A stretch of DNA of 64,000 nt from positions 3,906,001-3,970,000 of the forward strand of contig WUJK01000002.1 of NCBI GenBank assembly GCA_011317545.1. The letters run 5' to 3'. The notes beneath the pieces were generated by a model. That model was given only the letters and a program-made list of their open reading frames with translations. It made no database searches and was not told where the DNA came from. Position numbers and translations under genes: made by a program. This document shows, piece after piece, positions 1 to 11,751 of this stretch (positions are counted from its first letter, which is position 1; every line of letters begins with the position of its first letter). The DNA is from Coniella vitis. Taxonomy: Eukaryota; Ascomycota; Sordariomycetes; Diaporthales; Schizoparmaceae.

Positions 1-1215
1 ATTACATTTTGCGGCGGCGATTCTACCACGGATTCATGGAGGACTATGTCATCAAGTATATATGGGGCGCAATGGGCTTGATGCTTTGCAGTGTACCCGT
101 CTTTATCAAATTTCCCGGCTCCATTACCCAAAACATGGGCGACAGGACAGAGACATTTGTGACAAATCGAAGAATGCTACTCTCGGCTTCTGATGCATTT
201 GGACGCATCATGTTCTCGTACAGAGAAGTCATGGAACTGGCCGGATACACGTCGCGTGTGGCCACGCTCATGGAGGTCATGGATGATATCCAGAATGGCC
301 ACTTTGAGAAGAAGCTGGTGTCCAGCGCAGGTACCGAGGACAACGAGGCTGTTCTCAAAGGTAGAGGAAAGGTCGTGGAAAGCAAAGACATCAAGTTTAT
401 CGATGTGTAAGCCTCTACTGTTTTTCCTTTCCTCTAAATTGATGTTTGTTGACGTTTTCCAATTTTGCTGCTAACTTCGACAATATAGACCAATCATTTC
501 CCCCAATGGAGATGTGCTCGTCAAAGCCCTCTCCTTCTCCCTCAAACAAGGCGACCATCTTCTCGTAGTCGGCCCCAACGGCTGCGGCAAGTCGTCCCTC
601 TTCCGCATTCTCGGTGGTCTATGGCCAGTCTACGGCGGCACTGTCCACAAGCCCCCCTTTACCGACATCTTTTACATCCCCCAGCGACCTTACCTTTCTC
701 GTGGCTCTCTCCGCCAGCAAATCACCTACCCGGACGGCCTGCGTATGACGCGTGCAAAGGGCGTCTCAGACACCGACCTCCTTGAAATCCTCAGGACGCT
801 CGACCTCGAGAACCTCGTCAACCTATATCCAGAAGGCTGGGATGCCGAAGCCGAATGGCGTGACGTCCTCTCTGGCGGCTTGCAGCAGCGCGTCGCCATG
901 GCGCGTCTGTTCTACCACCGTCCACGGTACGCCATTCTCGACGAGTGCACTTCGTCCGTAACGCTGGAAACGGAGAAGGTCATGTATGACAATGCCAAGG
1001 CACTGGGTATTACGCTCATGACGGTGAGCCACCGCCGCAGCTTATGGAAGTATCACAGTCATATTCTGCAGTTTGATGGGCAGGGTAACTTTGTGTTTAC
1101 CAAATTGGATGCCGATAGGCGGATGAAGCTTGAGGATGAGAAGGAGGACCTGGAGGTGTTGCTTAGGCAGGTCCCTGAGCTGGAGAGGAGGATTGAAGAG
1201 TTGACTGCTTTGTAG
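1..1215 (+). CDS. Peroxisomal ABC half-transporter (ABCD/PXA type), C-terminal part
   Basis: This is the 3' part of a peroxisomal very-long-chain fatty acyl(-CoA) importer of the ALDP/Pxa1-Pxa2 family. The 5' part lies left of the window. Two exons are visible, 1-406 and 489-1215, joined across an 82-nt intron (donor GTAAGC, acceptor ATAG). The join gives an uninterrupted FIDVPIISPNGD, as expected just before the nucleotide-binding domain. The first exon holds the end of the transmembrane domain with the ABCD-typical 'EDYVIKYIWGAMG' stretch. The second holds Walker A (GPNGCGKSS), the Q-loop region (IPQRPYLSRGSLRQQITYP), the signature (LSGGLQQR), Walker B with catalytic Glu (YAILDE) and the H-loop (VSHRR). 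The protein ends in a charged helix. The signature carries Leu after LSGG, where family members I remember have Glu. Family is sure; PXA1 versus PXA2 is not resolved. Confidence 0.92.
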
Positions 1216-2004
1216 TCAGCAAGAGATCGGGGTCGTTTCTTCATGGCAAGGCGGAGTCGAAGTTGTCCAAGCAAGGCATATATGGGTTTGAATTTTGAAT
1301 GCTTTGACTACGTTGGGCATACTTCCAATGTTAGATATGTAAATATCAGCAACTGAAAATCATTGATTGTACATAATTACTTTGAGAACTTTTATACTTT
1401 TTTTGTGGATGCCCAGAACTTACTTGTGATCTGGATAGGCTATCTTACAATATTTCAAATGCGGATTTCTGTTTTAACATTGACTATACCTGGGATTTAG
1501 ATTTCATAAAGCTGCATAGACCAACACATTACTTTCCCATTCAGAATCATATAAGAAAAGTAAGTCTCAATAGGCATACAAAGCCTACAATATCAATACA
1601 CTATACACAGTTTCTCCAAAGCAGGTTGCTGGCGAATCTCCAGCATATTCAAAAGTCTATAAATTCAAGAGTCAGCTTGTGTATATATAATGGCAGCGAT
1701 TGTATATGCTCATAAGCCACTCTAACTTTATACCATCTATCCGACTTTATTCTATCTATATCAAACATCTGTTGTTGGGAATGTATGTGATACTGGTTCA
1801 CTGTGAGTTGGCTGCTGTACAGACCAACTCTCTGTCGTGAGGATGTATGCAAGTGCAAAGACAAAGGACCAATCAACACGCCTTCACTCCATATCTATGT
1901 GTAACAAAAATCCACCAAATCCACGAGAAGGGTAGATGATATCTTCCACTTCTGACACCATACATCCCATGATATTTAAAATCTTGACTCCTCTATTCAC
2001 TAAG
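1216..2004. other. Intergenic region between convergent genes
   Basis: The ABC transporter (+) and GDE1 (-) converge here. The interval is AT-rich and should hold both 3' untranslated regions. I see no gene, repeat or RNA in it. Confidence 0.6.
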
Positions 2005-5000
2005 TCACAACTCCTCAACCACCACATTATCATCCTCAGAAGATGTTTCGCGAGGAGGTGAAGGTGGCAAAGTGGTGGATGTGCCCATGAGCTTGCTTTC
2101 ATGCTCGGTAAGACCCTTTCGGATGGCGAGAACACTGTCGACAATGACGGCGTCGATACCTTCTTTGACTTGTCGCTATTATTTGATGTTCAATTAGCAT
2201 GAAGATTGTGCAAGTAGTAAAGGTTGGGGGAACTGCATGTGCTAGAACATACCTGCACCAATAGAGGGTCATTATTGTCAGAGCCGTAGCTGACACACAC
2301 AAGACCATGCTGCTTGACAACTTTGACCAGCCTGGGAGAATTGATAAACGGCGCCGTGTTGCTGACAATTCCCAACAGATTCCACCGGCTTGCGAAGCGG
2401 ATAGCCTCTTGCAGCGAACTTGCGCGAATATCACCTACAGGGCACGCACCAGAATCCGAAAGGAACATGATGGGGAAGTTGGGCTGCTTAAAGCTCAAAC
2501 AGAGGCAAATATCTGGGTTGAAGCTGCTAAAAATGATGTGGCGTTCACCAGCCAGGTCGTAAACTTTGGTGAGCACGGTATCGCAGAACGAGTTGAGTTC
2601 AACGGCATAGGCGTCCATGTCGTGTTCTTCGCTCTCATGAAGCATTGGATACTTCATCTCAATGTTGAAACCAACACCCTGGGGTAGATCCCTAAAAAGC
2701 TCCTCGAGGGTAGCAAATGGCGCCTGGATGAAATTGCCTCGGGAGTTGCCCTTATAACCTTTTTCTTTGAAGTCGCGCGTGTGCTTCATCCTTTCATCAG
2801 CCACAGTTGTCCCGCTGTCAGCTAGCGATTTACCGATGCCGTAGCCAACGGACATGGATCGCTGCCTCGGACCAGGAGAGTTGTTGCGGACGCCGTTGAT
2901 ACTATCTGTGGCAGTGTGTTGTCGAAGTGTTTGGCTAAGAATTTCTCTGCCATTGAGTCGTCGCGCATCGGGGTTAATGTGCAGGAATTGCTCGAGCGTC
3001 AAAGTGTGCACGGGTGCATCGATACCGGTCTCGCTGACGAGGAAGTCGTGATAGATGACAGGCACATGATCCTTGGTCAATTGTACGTCGAACTCGACAT
3101 ATTGAGCGCCCAAGTTGGCCGCTGCAATGAATGATTCAACAGTATTTTCTCCGAGTTGGAGGGAGCGGTTGGTGGTCACGTTCTTGCCAAGTCCACGGTG
3201 GCCGATAACCATTGTCGAGGCCAGCTTCTTCCAGTAGGTTTGACGCGACGTGACCTCCATGTTTGGATGAGAGAAGGGGGTGACAACAAGGAAGTTGAAG
3301 TTGACGGTCCCAATGACTTCAAGAGTCGCAGATGACATGACTGGCACACAGACATCTCCTTGGAGGTTCATCCGCTTCGAGCCTACAGAAGGTCGCACGC
3401 TTGAGAGGAGTGCAACGGCTCGGCCAATCTTGTTCTTCTCGTTGCCAGAGTACGTTGGTACAATGTCAAAAAGCAGCTTCACCTTACTAGCATCCTTGGT
3501 AGTGAACACGACAGGCTCCGTCGAGATATTCTCATGCACAGGCAAGTCAATGATGGTCGGTTCGCCCTGAGCGCCACTCGCAGAGACCACAACGGAGAGC
3601 GCCGTATCGAGCTGCGTGCTGTGCGCTTCATTGAGCGGAACTCGGTCAAGCTTGACGGCATCCACATCTTTGCGCATGTCCATCGACCCTAGGCTGACGA
3701 GAACCAAGCTCTCATCTTTCAAGTATCGATGTCCAAAGGTCTTCACAGGCTCGGTGACGCGCGACGCTGCGTTTGATCGTCGATCACCCAGCGATGCAAC
3801 CTCGTGTGGCAAAGCGTCGGTATTGCTGTCCAAGATCACTTCTTCGCTCTTGCTAAGCACTACCTCGTCCACGCCAGTGTGCTCCAGCAATAACTGGGCG
3901 ATGGGCAAGTGACCGCGTAAAGCAGCGTGCTCCTTTGCAGTCCATCCAGACGAGTCAACCCTGCCCACATCCGCGCCAGCCTCGACTAACAGCTTTGCAA
4001 CTTGAAAGTGTCCGTCTACCGCAGCAATGTGGAGCGGTGTCCAGCTGAAGTTCTTTTCGGCGAGCTCTAGATCAGCTTTTTGGTCGTCTGTGCCTTCTAT
4101 CAGGATCCTGGCGCACTCATCATTGCCAAAGCGAGCAGCAATGTGTAGCGCAGTCTCGCCGAGGCCGTCCTGCCAGTTGATATTGACACCCGCATCGACC
4201 AATAGCTTAACAATGCGCTTGAAGTTTGCTTTGGTAGCAATAGCCAAAACCGCACTGGATTTGGAAATACTTCGTCTTAGGGCCAGCTTGTCTTCCTTGG
4301 GCCCCTGCCAATTCTCGCTTTGCAGTAGAGCCTGGGTTGTCAGGGGGTGACCGCCAATGACGCTCAGGTGCAGAGGAGCGTTGCCCTCTTTATCCTGCCA
4401 GTCAGGACCATCTATGCCCTCCTCCACGTTGAATTGGCCCCATTCCTGCATTTTGCTCATGATGACTTGGCAAACTACTACAAAGCCATACTGGGCAGCA
4501 TAGTGAAGGGGCAGACGACCAAACGAGTCCTTAACGTTCAACGCGGGGCGGTGGCGCTCGGAGAGCTTGTCCAAGAGATACACCAGAATGTCTACAGCCT
4601 CATCATCCTTGTCAAGAAGAGGCTCAACTGCTTCGGAATAAGGCGATGCGGGGGGCGAAGCTGCTGGGGTTATGTATTGGGAGGCATAGTGATTTCCTGA
4701 TGGGAAAGGGTAGGTCGGTGCTTCGTTTTCGCCAGCCTTGGCGGCCTTTGTACGGCCAATGTGGATAACAAGGCGGTGGATGCAGTTCCGCTCGTTGATA
4801 TCATCTGGTTCGTCGAGTGTCTGGAGCAAAGGAAGAATATGCTCCAAAGACTTCTTGGATCGCGCGGAAATGGACCGTTGCAAGAGATTGAGCAGCAGAC
4901 CCTGTGCTGGGGGTTCGGCAAGACCCAAGTTTGTCTCGCCCAGTCGTGTCTGAAGCAACTGCACATCATCGTCTCGAATGGCTTGGTCCAGTTGGTCGAG

Positions 5001-5692
5001 CAGTGTTGAAGGTATGGTCAGCATAGCCTTTGCGGATGCGCGACCGAGCGACCTGAAAGATCTCTCCGACCTATTGTCATCAATGGTTTGGGCATCGCCA
5101 AGAGCTGAGAGCCACTTGTTGATGTCGTTCAGCAGCCGAGCAATGGTGTTGTCCTTTGCAAATGGCTTGGGGTCAACCTTTGTGGCAATGTAGCGGTGCT
5201 GCGTTGCTGAATCGGGCACTTTCTTGTCGAGCTTTTTGGTGATCTTGACAAACCCTCTTCTGTTGATCTCGCCAAACCATTGCAAATTGCGGAATTGCGA
5301 GCGCAGCTCGAGTAGGGCCCCCATGAGTTCCTCGGTTTCATCGACATCTAGGTCAGACACATCGGGCATTTTGCCATAGCGGTCCTGCAAGAGCTTGAGC
5401 CGACGGCAAGCGTCGGAGAATTTCTTGTTGTAGAACGAGTCCACATCCTCGAGATTGCGGTCGAGGGCAAAGAAGAATTCTGCCAGATCGACCTTTTCGC
5501 CATTCTGCGAGGCGGCGGCAGCGGCCTTGATGAGCTTCTTGAGGCCCTTGTAATTGATGTAGGCAGATGCCCACTCGGGCACCTGGTTACGCGGGAGGCT
5601 AAAGTTTTTTTGGGGGTGGTTAGCATGGAAAGTTTTCTGGCCGCTAAACTCTGGAAGCACGGGAGAACTTCTTACTTTCTTCCAAACTTCAT
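2005..5692 (-). CDS. GDE1: Glycerophosphocholine phosphodiesterase GDE1 (SPX-ankyrin-GDPD)
   Basis: This cytosolic enzyme hydrolyses glycerophosphocholine to choline and glycerol-3-phosphate. Three exons on the minus strand, 5692-5676, 5598-2253 and 2175-2005, give about 1177 residues. The 17-nt first exon supplies MKFGR and splices to LPRNQVPEW, restoring the canonical SPX start. The last exon ends in an acidic tail. Domains in order are: SPX (1 to about 150, with the basic helix YKGLKKLIK); a linker; ankyrin repeats (about 360-580, e.g. GRLPLHYAAQYG, GETALHIAARFG, WTPLHIAAVDGH); and GDPD (about 800-1150). The GDPD keeps catalytic features: HRGLGK near 806, GENT near 822, EFDVQLTKD near 841 and IYHDF near 855. 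The PHO81/NUC-2 CDK inhibitors share this architecture but have a degenerate GDPD and a different N-terminus, so GDE1 is preferred. The SPX domain suggests inositol-pyrophosphate/phosphate sensing (family knowledge). Confidence 0.93.
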
Positions 5693-7909
5693 AGCCTCGG
5701 GACTAGGGTTCGCTTCTTCTTCGTCTTCTCTTGTTCTTCTTATACTTCAAGTCAACTGGTGAAGGTGGTGCGGAGTCGGTGGGTTCAACATTCCAGCTGC
5801 TGGAAAGACTGCGAGGCAATCTGATGACGTACCTTTGTGACAAACGAGTTCCACCGTTTGAAGATGGCAATGACGCCAACGAGTAAGACGATAGGCTCGA
5901 AATTCCTGGCGAAAGGTAGAAGCCGAGTAGAGAGAAAGAAGCGCTTGCTCAAGCTTTAAACTGCCGGGCGAGGAGTGGTCGTCGTAAATATTGGTTTGGT
6001 CAAGGAGATGGAGAGATACTGTGGAAGCCAGGACCGTGCCAAGCAGGACCTTTGGCCTTAACTCAGTGGAGAATCGAGAGCCTGCATCTTGTTTGTGTGA
6101 GAAGAAGCCTCGCAGAATTCAAAGGGTACTCAGGCAGGTAGATATGACCCTAAAGAGAGAGCAGCATGGAGGGGCACAATGCCAGCTGTGCGCGATAGTG
6201 TGTTGTTGTTTGGCGACCCCAGGAGGTTCGGGTAACTCGTAGGATACTTATCGAGCGCGGGAGGAGGAAGGACAGAGCCACAGATAGTTATTTGACGACC
6301 GAGAGGCTTTCGGAAATGGTTCATGAATGCAGCAATGACGTCGAGAAATGTCAATTGCCGATTTTTTCGACGCAGCCAGAGCAGCCAAGCGGTTGAGAAT
6401 GATTCCAGCGGCAAAGTTCGCGATCTATCCAGTGTTGGCTCGCACACTCAAGTACCAGCGAACCTGAACGGTGTGTCTCTGATGAGTTGTTATGGTCTTG
6501 AAAGTCTTTTCTTCTTGCTGCGGCCGTCAAAGGAGCAGTCTCACCCACGGAGTCGATCTCTGAGTGGTTTCTTGCCTTATTGCTGATTGTACAGTCTCGT
6601 TGCCGTTATCTCTTTGGCAATCCTCATACGCGCAGTTTCAACTGGTGAACAACGAGGCGGCGGCGGGAGGAAGGGCGCAAATCGAAACCAGAAATCAAGA
6701 AGGACAGGTTCAAAGGATTGGCCATGCAAAACTAAGCACAAGGTACTTTTATTCTTTTCCCTTTCGCATAGCAGGCCTTTGCCGTTTTGCTGTCACGGAG
6801 AACTCGTGTCATGGGCGTGTGGTTCTCGCGGGCCACATACAGCTCATGCCTGAACTTTGATAGGGTCCCAGGTCTAGGCTGACCCTGTTAGGGCGTCCAG
6901 GGGTCCAGTCAGCTTTCAGCGTCGCCGTCCGTGGTAGGGCAGGCGCTCTCCAGTGGACAGACTGCGGGGCTGAGGCCCGTTGGCATTGCGGGAAGTACTG
7001 CCGACTAGGTACCGGACACATCTCGTGCCACCAGAAAGATTCGACTTGTCTCACTGGTTGTTTTTCCCTTTGCGCAACATTAAACACCATGCTCACTGTG
7101 TACACTACTCATAGTACTGAGTCGATCCGTCAAGCGGTGGAATGAACACGAAACATTGCTCGACCGCGTTGTCAATATCACTTTGACGAGAGGAGCAGCA
7201 ACCTCCAATGCCGAAGAATCCGAGCGGAACCGTTCAATGGGGGCCACAGGAGGATGCTATGCATACCATAGTACTTCTACATACATAGGTACCTAGGTAG
7301 TAAGTACAGTACCAGAGTACTTGTCGCAGAAACAAGGACCCTGAAAACCCAGCAGATGCCAAATACCAACTGCAGCAGCATTTCTTTCGGCTCGTCGCAC
7401 TGTTTTGTACTGAGAGTTGACGCGCCAAACTCGCTTTCCTCGCGGTTTTGAAATGTACAAATTGGGTTTCACCAATTTCCTGCTGACTTGCCGATTCAAG
7501 TCATGTGTTCGCCTCCTCCACTCCGCCCATTAAGGAACAATCACCCTACTATTTAAGAACATAGTGAAGGCGGGTTGAATGTCGTCCGTCCAGATTCCTC
7601 CCAACATGGCCCCCTTGCTCCGTGGGACCCTTGAGTTACACCTGGCCGAGGCTCGTGACCAGAGAATCGGGTCTTCAGGTTCGTAGTACAAAGGGGTCAG
7701 GATTGAGAAGAAAGAAAGAGCGGTGCAAGTACCCCAGGAACATTGTAGATGGGCATTTCCAGACAATCTTACTGCGACTTGATCACCTTGAATAGCCGAT
7801 GGACATGTATTCAATCTTGATTCTTGACAAGCCTCCAAACTCGTAGATTTATCTGCATGTTTGCTTGCTTCATGTTTCTACATCTCTACTATCGTGAACT
7901 TGGCTACCG
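5693..7909. other. Long intergenic region upstream of GDE1
   Basis: This contains the GDE1 leader and promoter and the 3' flank of the PPR-like gene. Several short open frames on both strands (up to about 105 codons) lack family features and good starts. A CCTAGG-centred decamer (acctaggtag) sits at 7291-7300. No RNA gene or convincing coding exon is visible. Confidence 0.5.
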
Positions 7910-10231
7910 TCAACCAACCAACAAAGCTCCCTTCTCTGCCCTCGGCCACAGACCTTGTTCTTCAGCAACATCCTCCGCCTCCCCAAATCCCGCCAGATCG
8001 CGCTGGTGAGCCGCCAACTCCTGTGCAACATCCGACGTAACAGAATACCATGTCGTCTCAGCGAGCAATGCTCGCAGCGCATCCCTTCTTATTCGCTGGC
8101 ACACAACAAGCGCCAGCTCTGCCTCCAGCTGCAGCCTTCTTGCGTCCCCTCTGTCGCCCTCGATCTTGCTAATCCTGTACCTGAGCCAGTAGTCGGCCAC
8201 CTCGCTAATCTCCGCAACGGCTTCCCACCGTCCGTAACCCCCCTGTTTGGGCGCGCGCGGCATATGCTCCTCCAACATCCCCACGACGCGCCTATGGATC
8301 GCCTCCACTCTACCAGGGGCAATATCCCACGTCCGACTTTCGAGTAGACGCGTGACGCGAAGTAAAGCCTGGTGTTTCAGGAGTTTACCCGCTACCTTTT
8401 GGTGATGGCGCTGTAGCTCGTTGAGTTCGCTCACACCGCAAAGCGCAATTGCCGTGCGGGCCTCCGGGTGTGCTACGCGGAGCATGTACATTGCGCGGCG
8501 AATGACGGTTTCCAACCGGCGCACTTGGGTTTCGGCCTGTCGGATGAAAAGCGCAGTAGTGAGGTGCCGAATTCGGCCTCTGTCCTCAGGACCAACCACC
8601 ATTGTCCCAGAGGTCCACGACATTTGTGCACGTTCCTCGGAAAAGGGCCAACTGGGCGGTTTGCCCATGTTGAGAATGGGGTAGAGCTGCTCAGCCAGCC
8701 TCCTGGGACAGTCGCTTCGGAGAATGAGCGAGACGACGACAGATGTGTTGTCAATAAGTCCTCGCAGCAAAATGTCGGCCGCGGAGACGTCGAGTGTATA
8801 CAGGCACTGCTTCAGCAGGTAGATAAAGAGCTCCACGCTCGTGCCGATCTTTTCTTGCAAAGAGCCGACAAAAACCTTGGCGGCGTCCTTGACACGGCCC
8901 AGGCTCAGCAGTCCCGAGACGAGGGCCTCGTAGACATCCTGACTCCGGGACGGTCGCTCAATGACCCAATTGGCTTTGAGCGAGGTTGTAACCTCGGGTT
9001 GTTTTGCCCATTGGTGCAATACAGGAATTCTGACAACATCCTCGTACCATCTACGCCGTAACAGCATGCCGCGATTGTCAATCGCCATCATACGGCGGAT
9101 AATATTGTAAAACCCTTGTATATCCCTTTTCTGCCGGTAATAAAGCAGGAGACAGACAATTGTCTGTGTAGTGGGCCGAAGCCGACTCTCTTCTAATAAA
9201 GAGTGTACGACTATTTCCACAAGATTATACATCTTGTGCCGCGTAAAACCGAACATGAGGATATTGTAATGATGTATGCCCGGCGGCACCGAGCAGACAA
9301 GTAGATTGTAGCATATTTTGGCGACTTGGAACTTCCTTTTGGCAATATCGTCGTTAGGCCACTTTTCAAAGAGCCCGCGCAGCATGTCAGCCAACTGATC
9401 TCGCGCCTCGCGCGTCGTGGTCGGGTGGAGCTTGGGGTGGTTGTAGGAAGGGTACCCTTCGGAGCGAAGCATGCGAATGGCCGTCTTTGCCGAATCCAAG
9501 CTCTCGAGCTTGAACCGTGCCCGTTCTGGGTCGTTGGGCAGCTCGTCATAGTACGACTGCGTGACCAGCCGATCGACCATATTGTTGATCATGGCATGGT
9601 ACTTGTCGAATTGGCCCGGCGACAGCGGTTCTCTATCATTGTGTTTTTTCTCGTTCGCCATCTCCTGCCGCAGCGCGGCGTCGACACTCGCGAGATTCGG
9701 TCCCAGGTAGCTGGCGTACCTGTTGCCGAGCTGCTCGAGAGGGTCATATGTGCGATGTATGTGCCGCAGGAACGAGTAAAGCCGATACTTGCTGCCCTGA
9801 TGCCGCTCGAGGGTCTCGCTCATTTTGCAAATCGAATTGAGAGCTTCGATACCGCTCAGAGGTGCTCGTAGACGCATCGTAGCAAGCGGAGTACGCTCGG
9901 TATCCTGCCATCGTGTCGGCGAGAGGGCTCCTGCTACGGCTTGCTTGCGTTGAGTTTGTTGCTCTTCTGGCGTAACCCAGATGCTCTTCACGAGCCTGTA
10001 GCGACGTTGATCTTCGGAGGGACTGGTCGGAACGGCCACACCGTTGAGGCTGCTGGCATAACGGGCCTTGGAGGGCGGATGAGGTTTGCGTAGACTTTGC
10101 CTACGGGGAGCGAGCGTGGGGAGCGGCGGTTGTGGTACTATGATTGCAGCGATGGAGAAGACGTTTGCGCACGTCTTGCAGGCGCAGGTGTGAGGTTGAG
10201 CTTGAGCAGCCCGGGACCAGAACGACTGCAT
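7910..10231 (-). CDS. Predicted mitochondrial PPR-like protein
   Basis: A single open frame of 773 residues starts at an ATG with MQSFWSRAAQAQ. The N-terminal ~60 residues are rich in Arg, Ala, Ser and Pro and nearly free of acidic residues, as in mitochondrial presequences, and contain CACKTC. The body is helical, with stretches that resemble degenerate pentatricopeptide repeats (e.g. GIHHYNILMFGFTRHKMYNL, YEALVSGLLSLGRVKDAAKV). The C-terminal 200 residues are Arg/Glu-rich helices. Fungal proteins with this kind of N-terminus are usually annotated as mitochondrial proteins of unknown function, so a role in mitochondrial RNA or translation is an inference. It is divergent from the zinc-protein gene to its right, with 365 bp between start codons. 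The coding call is strong from length and composition; the function is weak. Confidence 0.8.
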   Translation of the reverse strand: MQSFWSRAAQAQPHTCACKTCANVFSIAAIIVPQPPLPTLAPRRQSLRKPHPPSKARYASSLNGVAVPTSPSEDQRRYRLVKSIWVTPEEQQTQRKQAVAGALSPTRWQDTERTPLATMRLRAPLSGIEALNSICKMSETLERHQGSKYRLYSFLRHIHRTYDPLEQLGNRYASYLGPNLASVDAALRQEMANEKKHNDREPLSPGQFDKYHAMINNMVDRLVTQSYYDELPNDPERARFKLESLDSAKTAIRMLRSEGYPSYNHPKLHPTTTREARDQLADMLRGLFEKWPNDDIAKRKFQVAKICYNLLVCSVPPGIHHYNILMFGFTRHKMYNLVEIVVHSLLEESRLRPTTQTIVCLLLYYRQKRDIQGFYNIIRRMMAIDNRGMLLRRRWYEDVVRIPVLHQWAKQPEVTTSLKANWVIERPSRSQDVYEALVSGLLSLGRVKDAAKVFVGSLQEKIGTSVELFIYLLKQCLYTLDVSAADILLRGLIDNTSVVVSLILRSDCPRRLAEQLYPILNMGKPPSWPFSEERAQMSWTSGTMVVGPEDRGRIRHLTTALFIRQAETQVRRLETVIRRAMYMLRVAHPEARTAIALCGVSELNELQRHHQKVAGKLLKHQALLRVTRLLESRTWDIAPGRVEAIHRRVVGMLEEHMPRAPKQGGYGRWEAVAEISEVADYWLRYRISKIEGDRGDARRLQLEAELALVVCQRIRRDALRALLAETTWYSVTSDVAQELAAHQRDLAGFGEAEDVAEEQGLWPRAEKGALLVG

Positions 10232-10596
10232 GTCCGAGGCATTGCGGGAGGCGCGGTGCCGGCTGCTCGTCGGATGCAGATCCGGCGGTTGAATTCGTGT
10301 TGGGGCGCGGAGGAGGGTTGCGCGATGTCGGGCCCAAATGAAAATTGATGAGTCCGTCGTCGCATCTTGCGCATACAGAGTACTTTAGTGGCCTGCAAGC
10401 GGCGGCTGTACCGAGCAGCATGGTTCTATGCAGACCCCTGTAGGCAGGCCCTGGCGTTGTCAACAGGCTTCTAGAAGACTTCCAGGCCTGATAAGTACTT
10501 ACTAACCTGCAAGGAAGCCCTACATCTCTCACCAATACAACCACACTCGCTTGAGCGTTTCGATTTTTGCTTTCTCGAGGAACCAACACATTCAGT
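10232..10596. promoter_or_regulatory. Divergent promoter, PPR-like gene / CZIB
   Basis: These 365 bp separate the ATG of the PPR-like gene (-) from that of the zinc-protein gene (+). Both promoters and leaders must lie here unless they overlap. No specific operator was recognised. Confidence 0.6.
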
Positions 10597-11331
10597 ATGT
10601 ACGCTCTGAGCTTGACTGCTGATCTGGGAGGGTACGTAATCACTCGAAAAGGCTGTCACGCTCGCTATGCTAAACATTCATCAGCGTCACCAACCTCCGC
10701 CCAGACGACTCAGAGGCCAACCCATTCTGGTACACATTCCAGGTTCAATGCACGTCTTGCAGAGAAACACACGCCAACTGGGTGGGAGTAAACCGATTTG
10801 TATGTTTAGAACCAGTTTCGTGTCATTGACTACGTGCTTGTCTAACGGACCAGCAGGACCAGAATGAAATGAGCGGTAGCCGTGGCGAAGCCAATTTTGT
10901 CTTCAAGTGCAAGAACTGCAAGGTACGCATCACGTCACCATCAGAAAGTGGAAGAGGATGCAGTTCTGTAGTTTGGTATTCTTTGCTAAAAGGTGTCAAC
11001 ACTCTAGCGCGAATCATCGGCGACCATCAAGACTGCCCCAACAGCATATGAGCAAGCTGAGCCAGCAAAGCCCAAGAACATCCTCGAGTTCGACTGCCGT
11101 GGGCTCGAGTTCACAGACTTCAAGCCAGATGTAAGTGCTCTCACCACTTGTGTGAAGCTGTCAGTGACTAAGTCATCTTCCATATAGGGCGAGTGGCTGG
11201 CTGAGGGCTTGGAGTCCGGTTCCAAGTTCACAGGTATTGACTTGACAGAGGGCGAATGGTTCGATTATGATGAGAAGGCAGGCGATGAGGTCAGTATCAA
11301 AGACATCAAGTGGGAAATCAAGCGAGCATAA
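10597..11331 (+). CDS. CZIB/UPF0587 (DUF866) zinc-binding protein
   Basis: This is a small conserved eukaryotic protein of the C1orf123/CZIB family that binds zinc through two CxxC pairs; its cellular role is poorly defined. Five exons are inferred: 10597-10631, 10685-10799, 10857-10922, 11008-11130 and 11188-11331, giving about 160 residues. All four introns are GT...AG and 53-85 nt long. The protein starts MYALSLTADLGG. CxxC pairs are seen in QCTSCRETH and FKCKNCK, and it ends in DIKWEIKRA, a typical family C-terminus. The acceptor before exon 3 is a tandem CAGCAG, so an extra Gln is possible (a NAGNAG site). The joined frame has no stops and matches family architecture end to end. Confidence 0.9.
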
Positions 11332-11751
11332 TTGATCTTTAGGTAGAGGAGATGCTCTTGTGAATCAACCTATACACACAAGTTCGATTGCTTTTATGTG
11401 TCCTTCACTGTTACTTTTCATTGAGCGTACTAGTCGCATTTACTTGCGGATTTTGATCTTCAGTTGATTATTTCTGAAGCTTTGGAATTACGAAGCCCTC
11501 CATCTGCTTAATATCAAGTGGTACATCTTCAGTTTGTCACTGCTAGGAGCAATATCTTGAATGCTGCGTGCATTTGTTTTGGCAGAGCAATGAACATGCT
11601 TTGGTCAGCAGGGTTATTTGCACCATGTCCGTTTGAACGCACAGGGGCGGCCTAACCAACCCGCCTGAGCGTGCTTCATCTGTCAATCCTGACCACGGTA
11701 CTTCAAAATACGACTTCCACGACCCCGACCCAGCAGACACAAACGCGCAAC
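11332..11751. other. Intergenic region
   Basis: This holds the 3' flank of the CZIB gene and the promoter/leader of the SNM1-type gene. The open frame of the next gene extends upstream to 11671, but that N-terminal extension is Thr/Gln-rich and unlike the family, so it is treated as leader. Nothing else is seen. Confidence 0.5.

Noticed and set aside
2005..5692. Assignment of the SPX-ankyrin-GDPD gene to PHO81/NUC-2
   Set aside because: GDPD catalytic residues are intact and the N-terminus matches GDE1 type.
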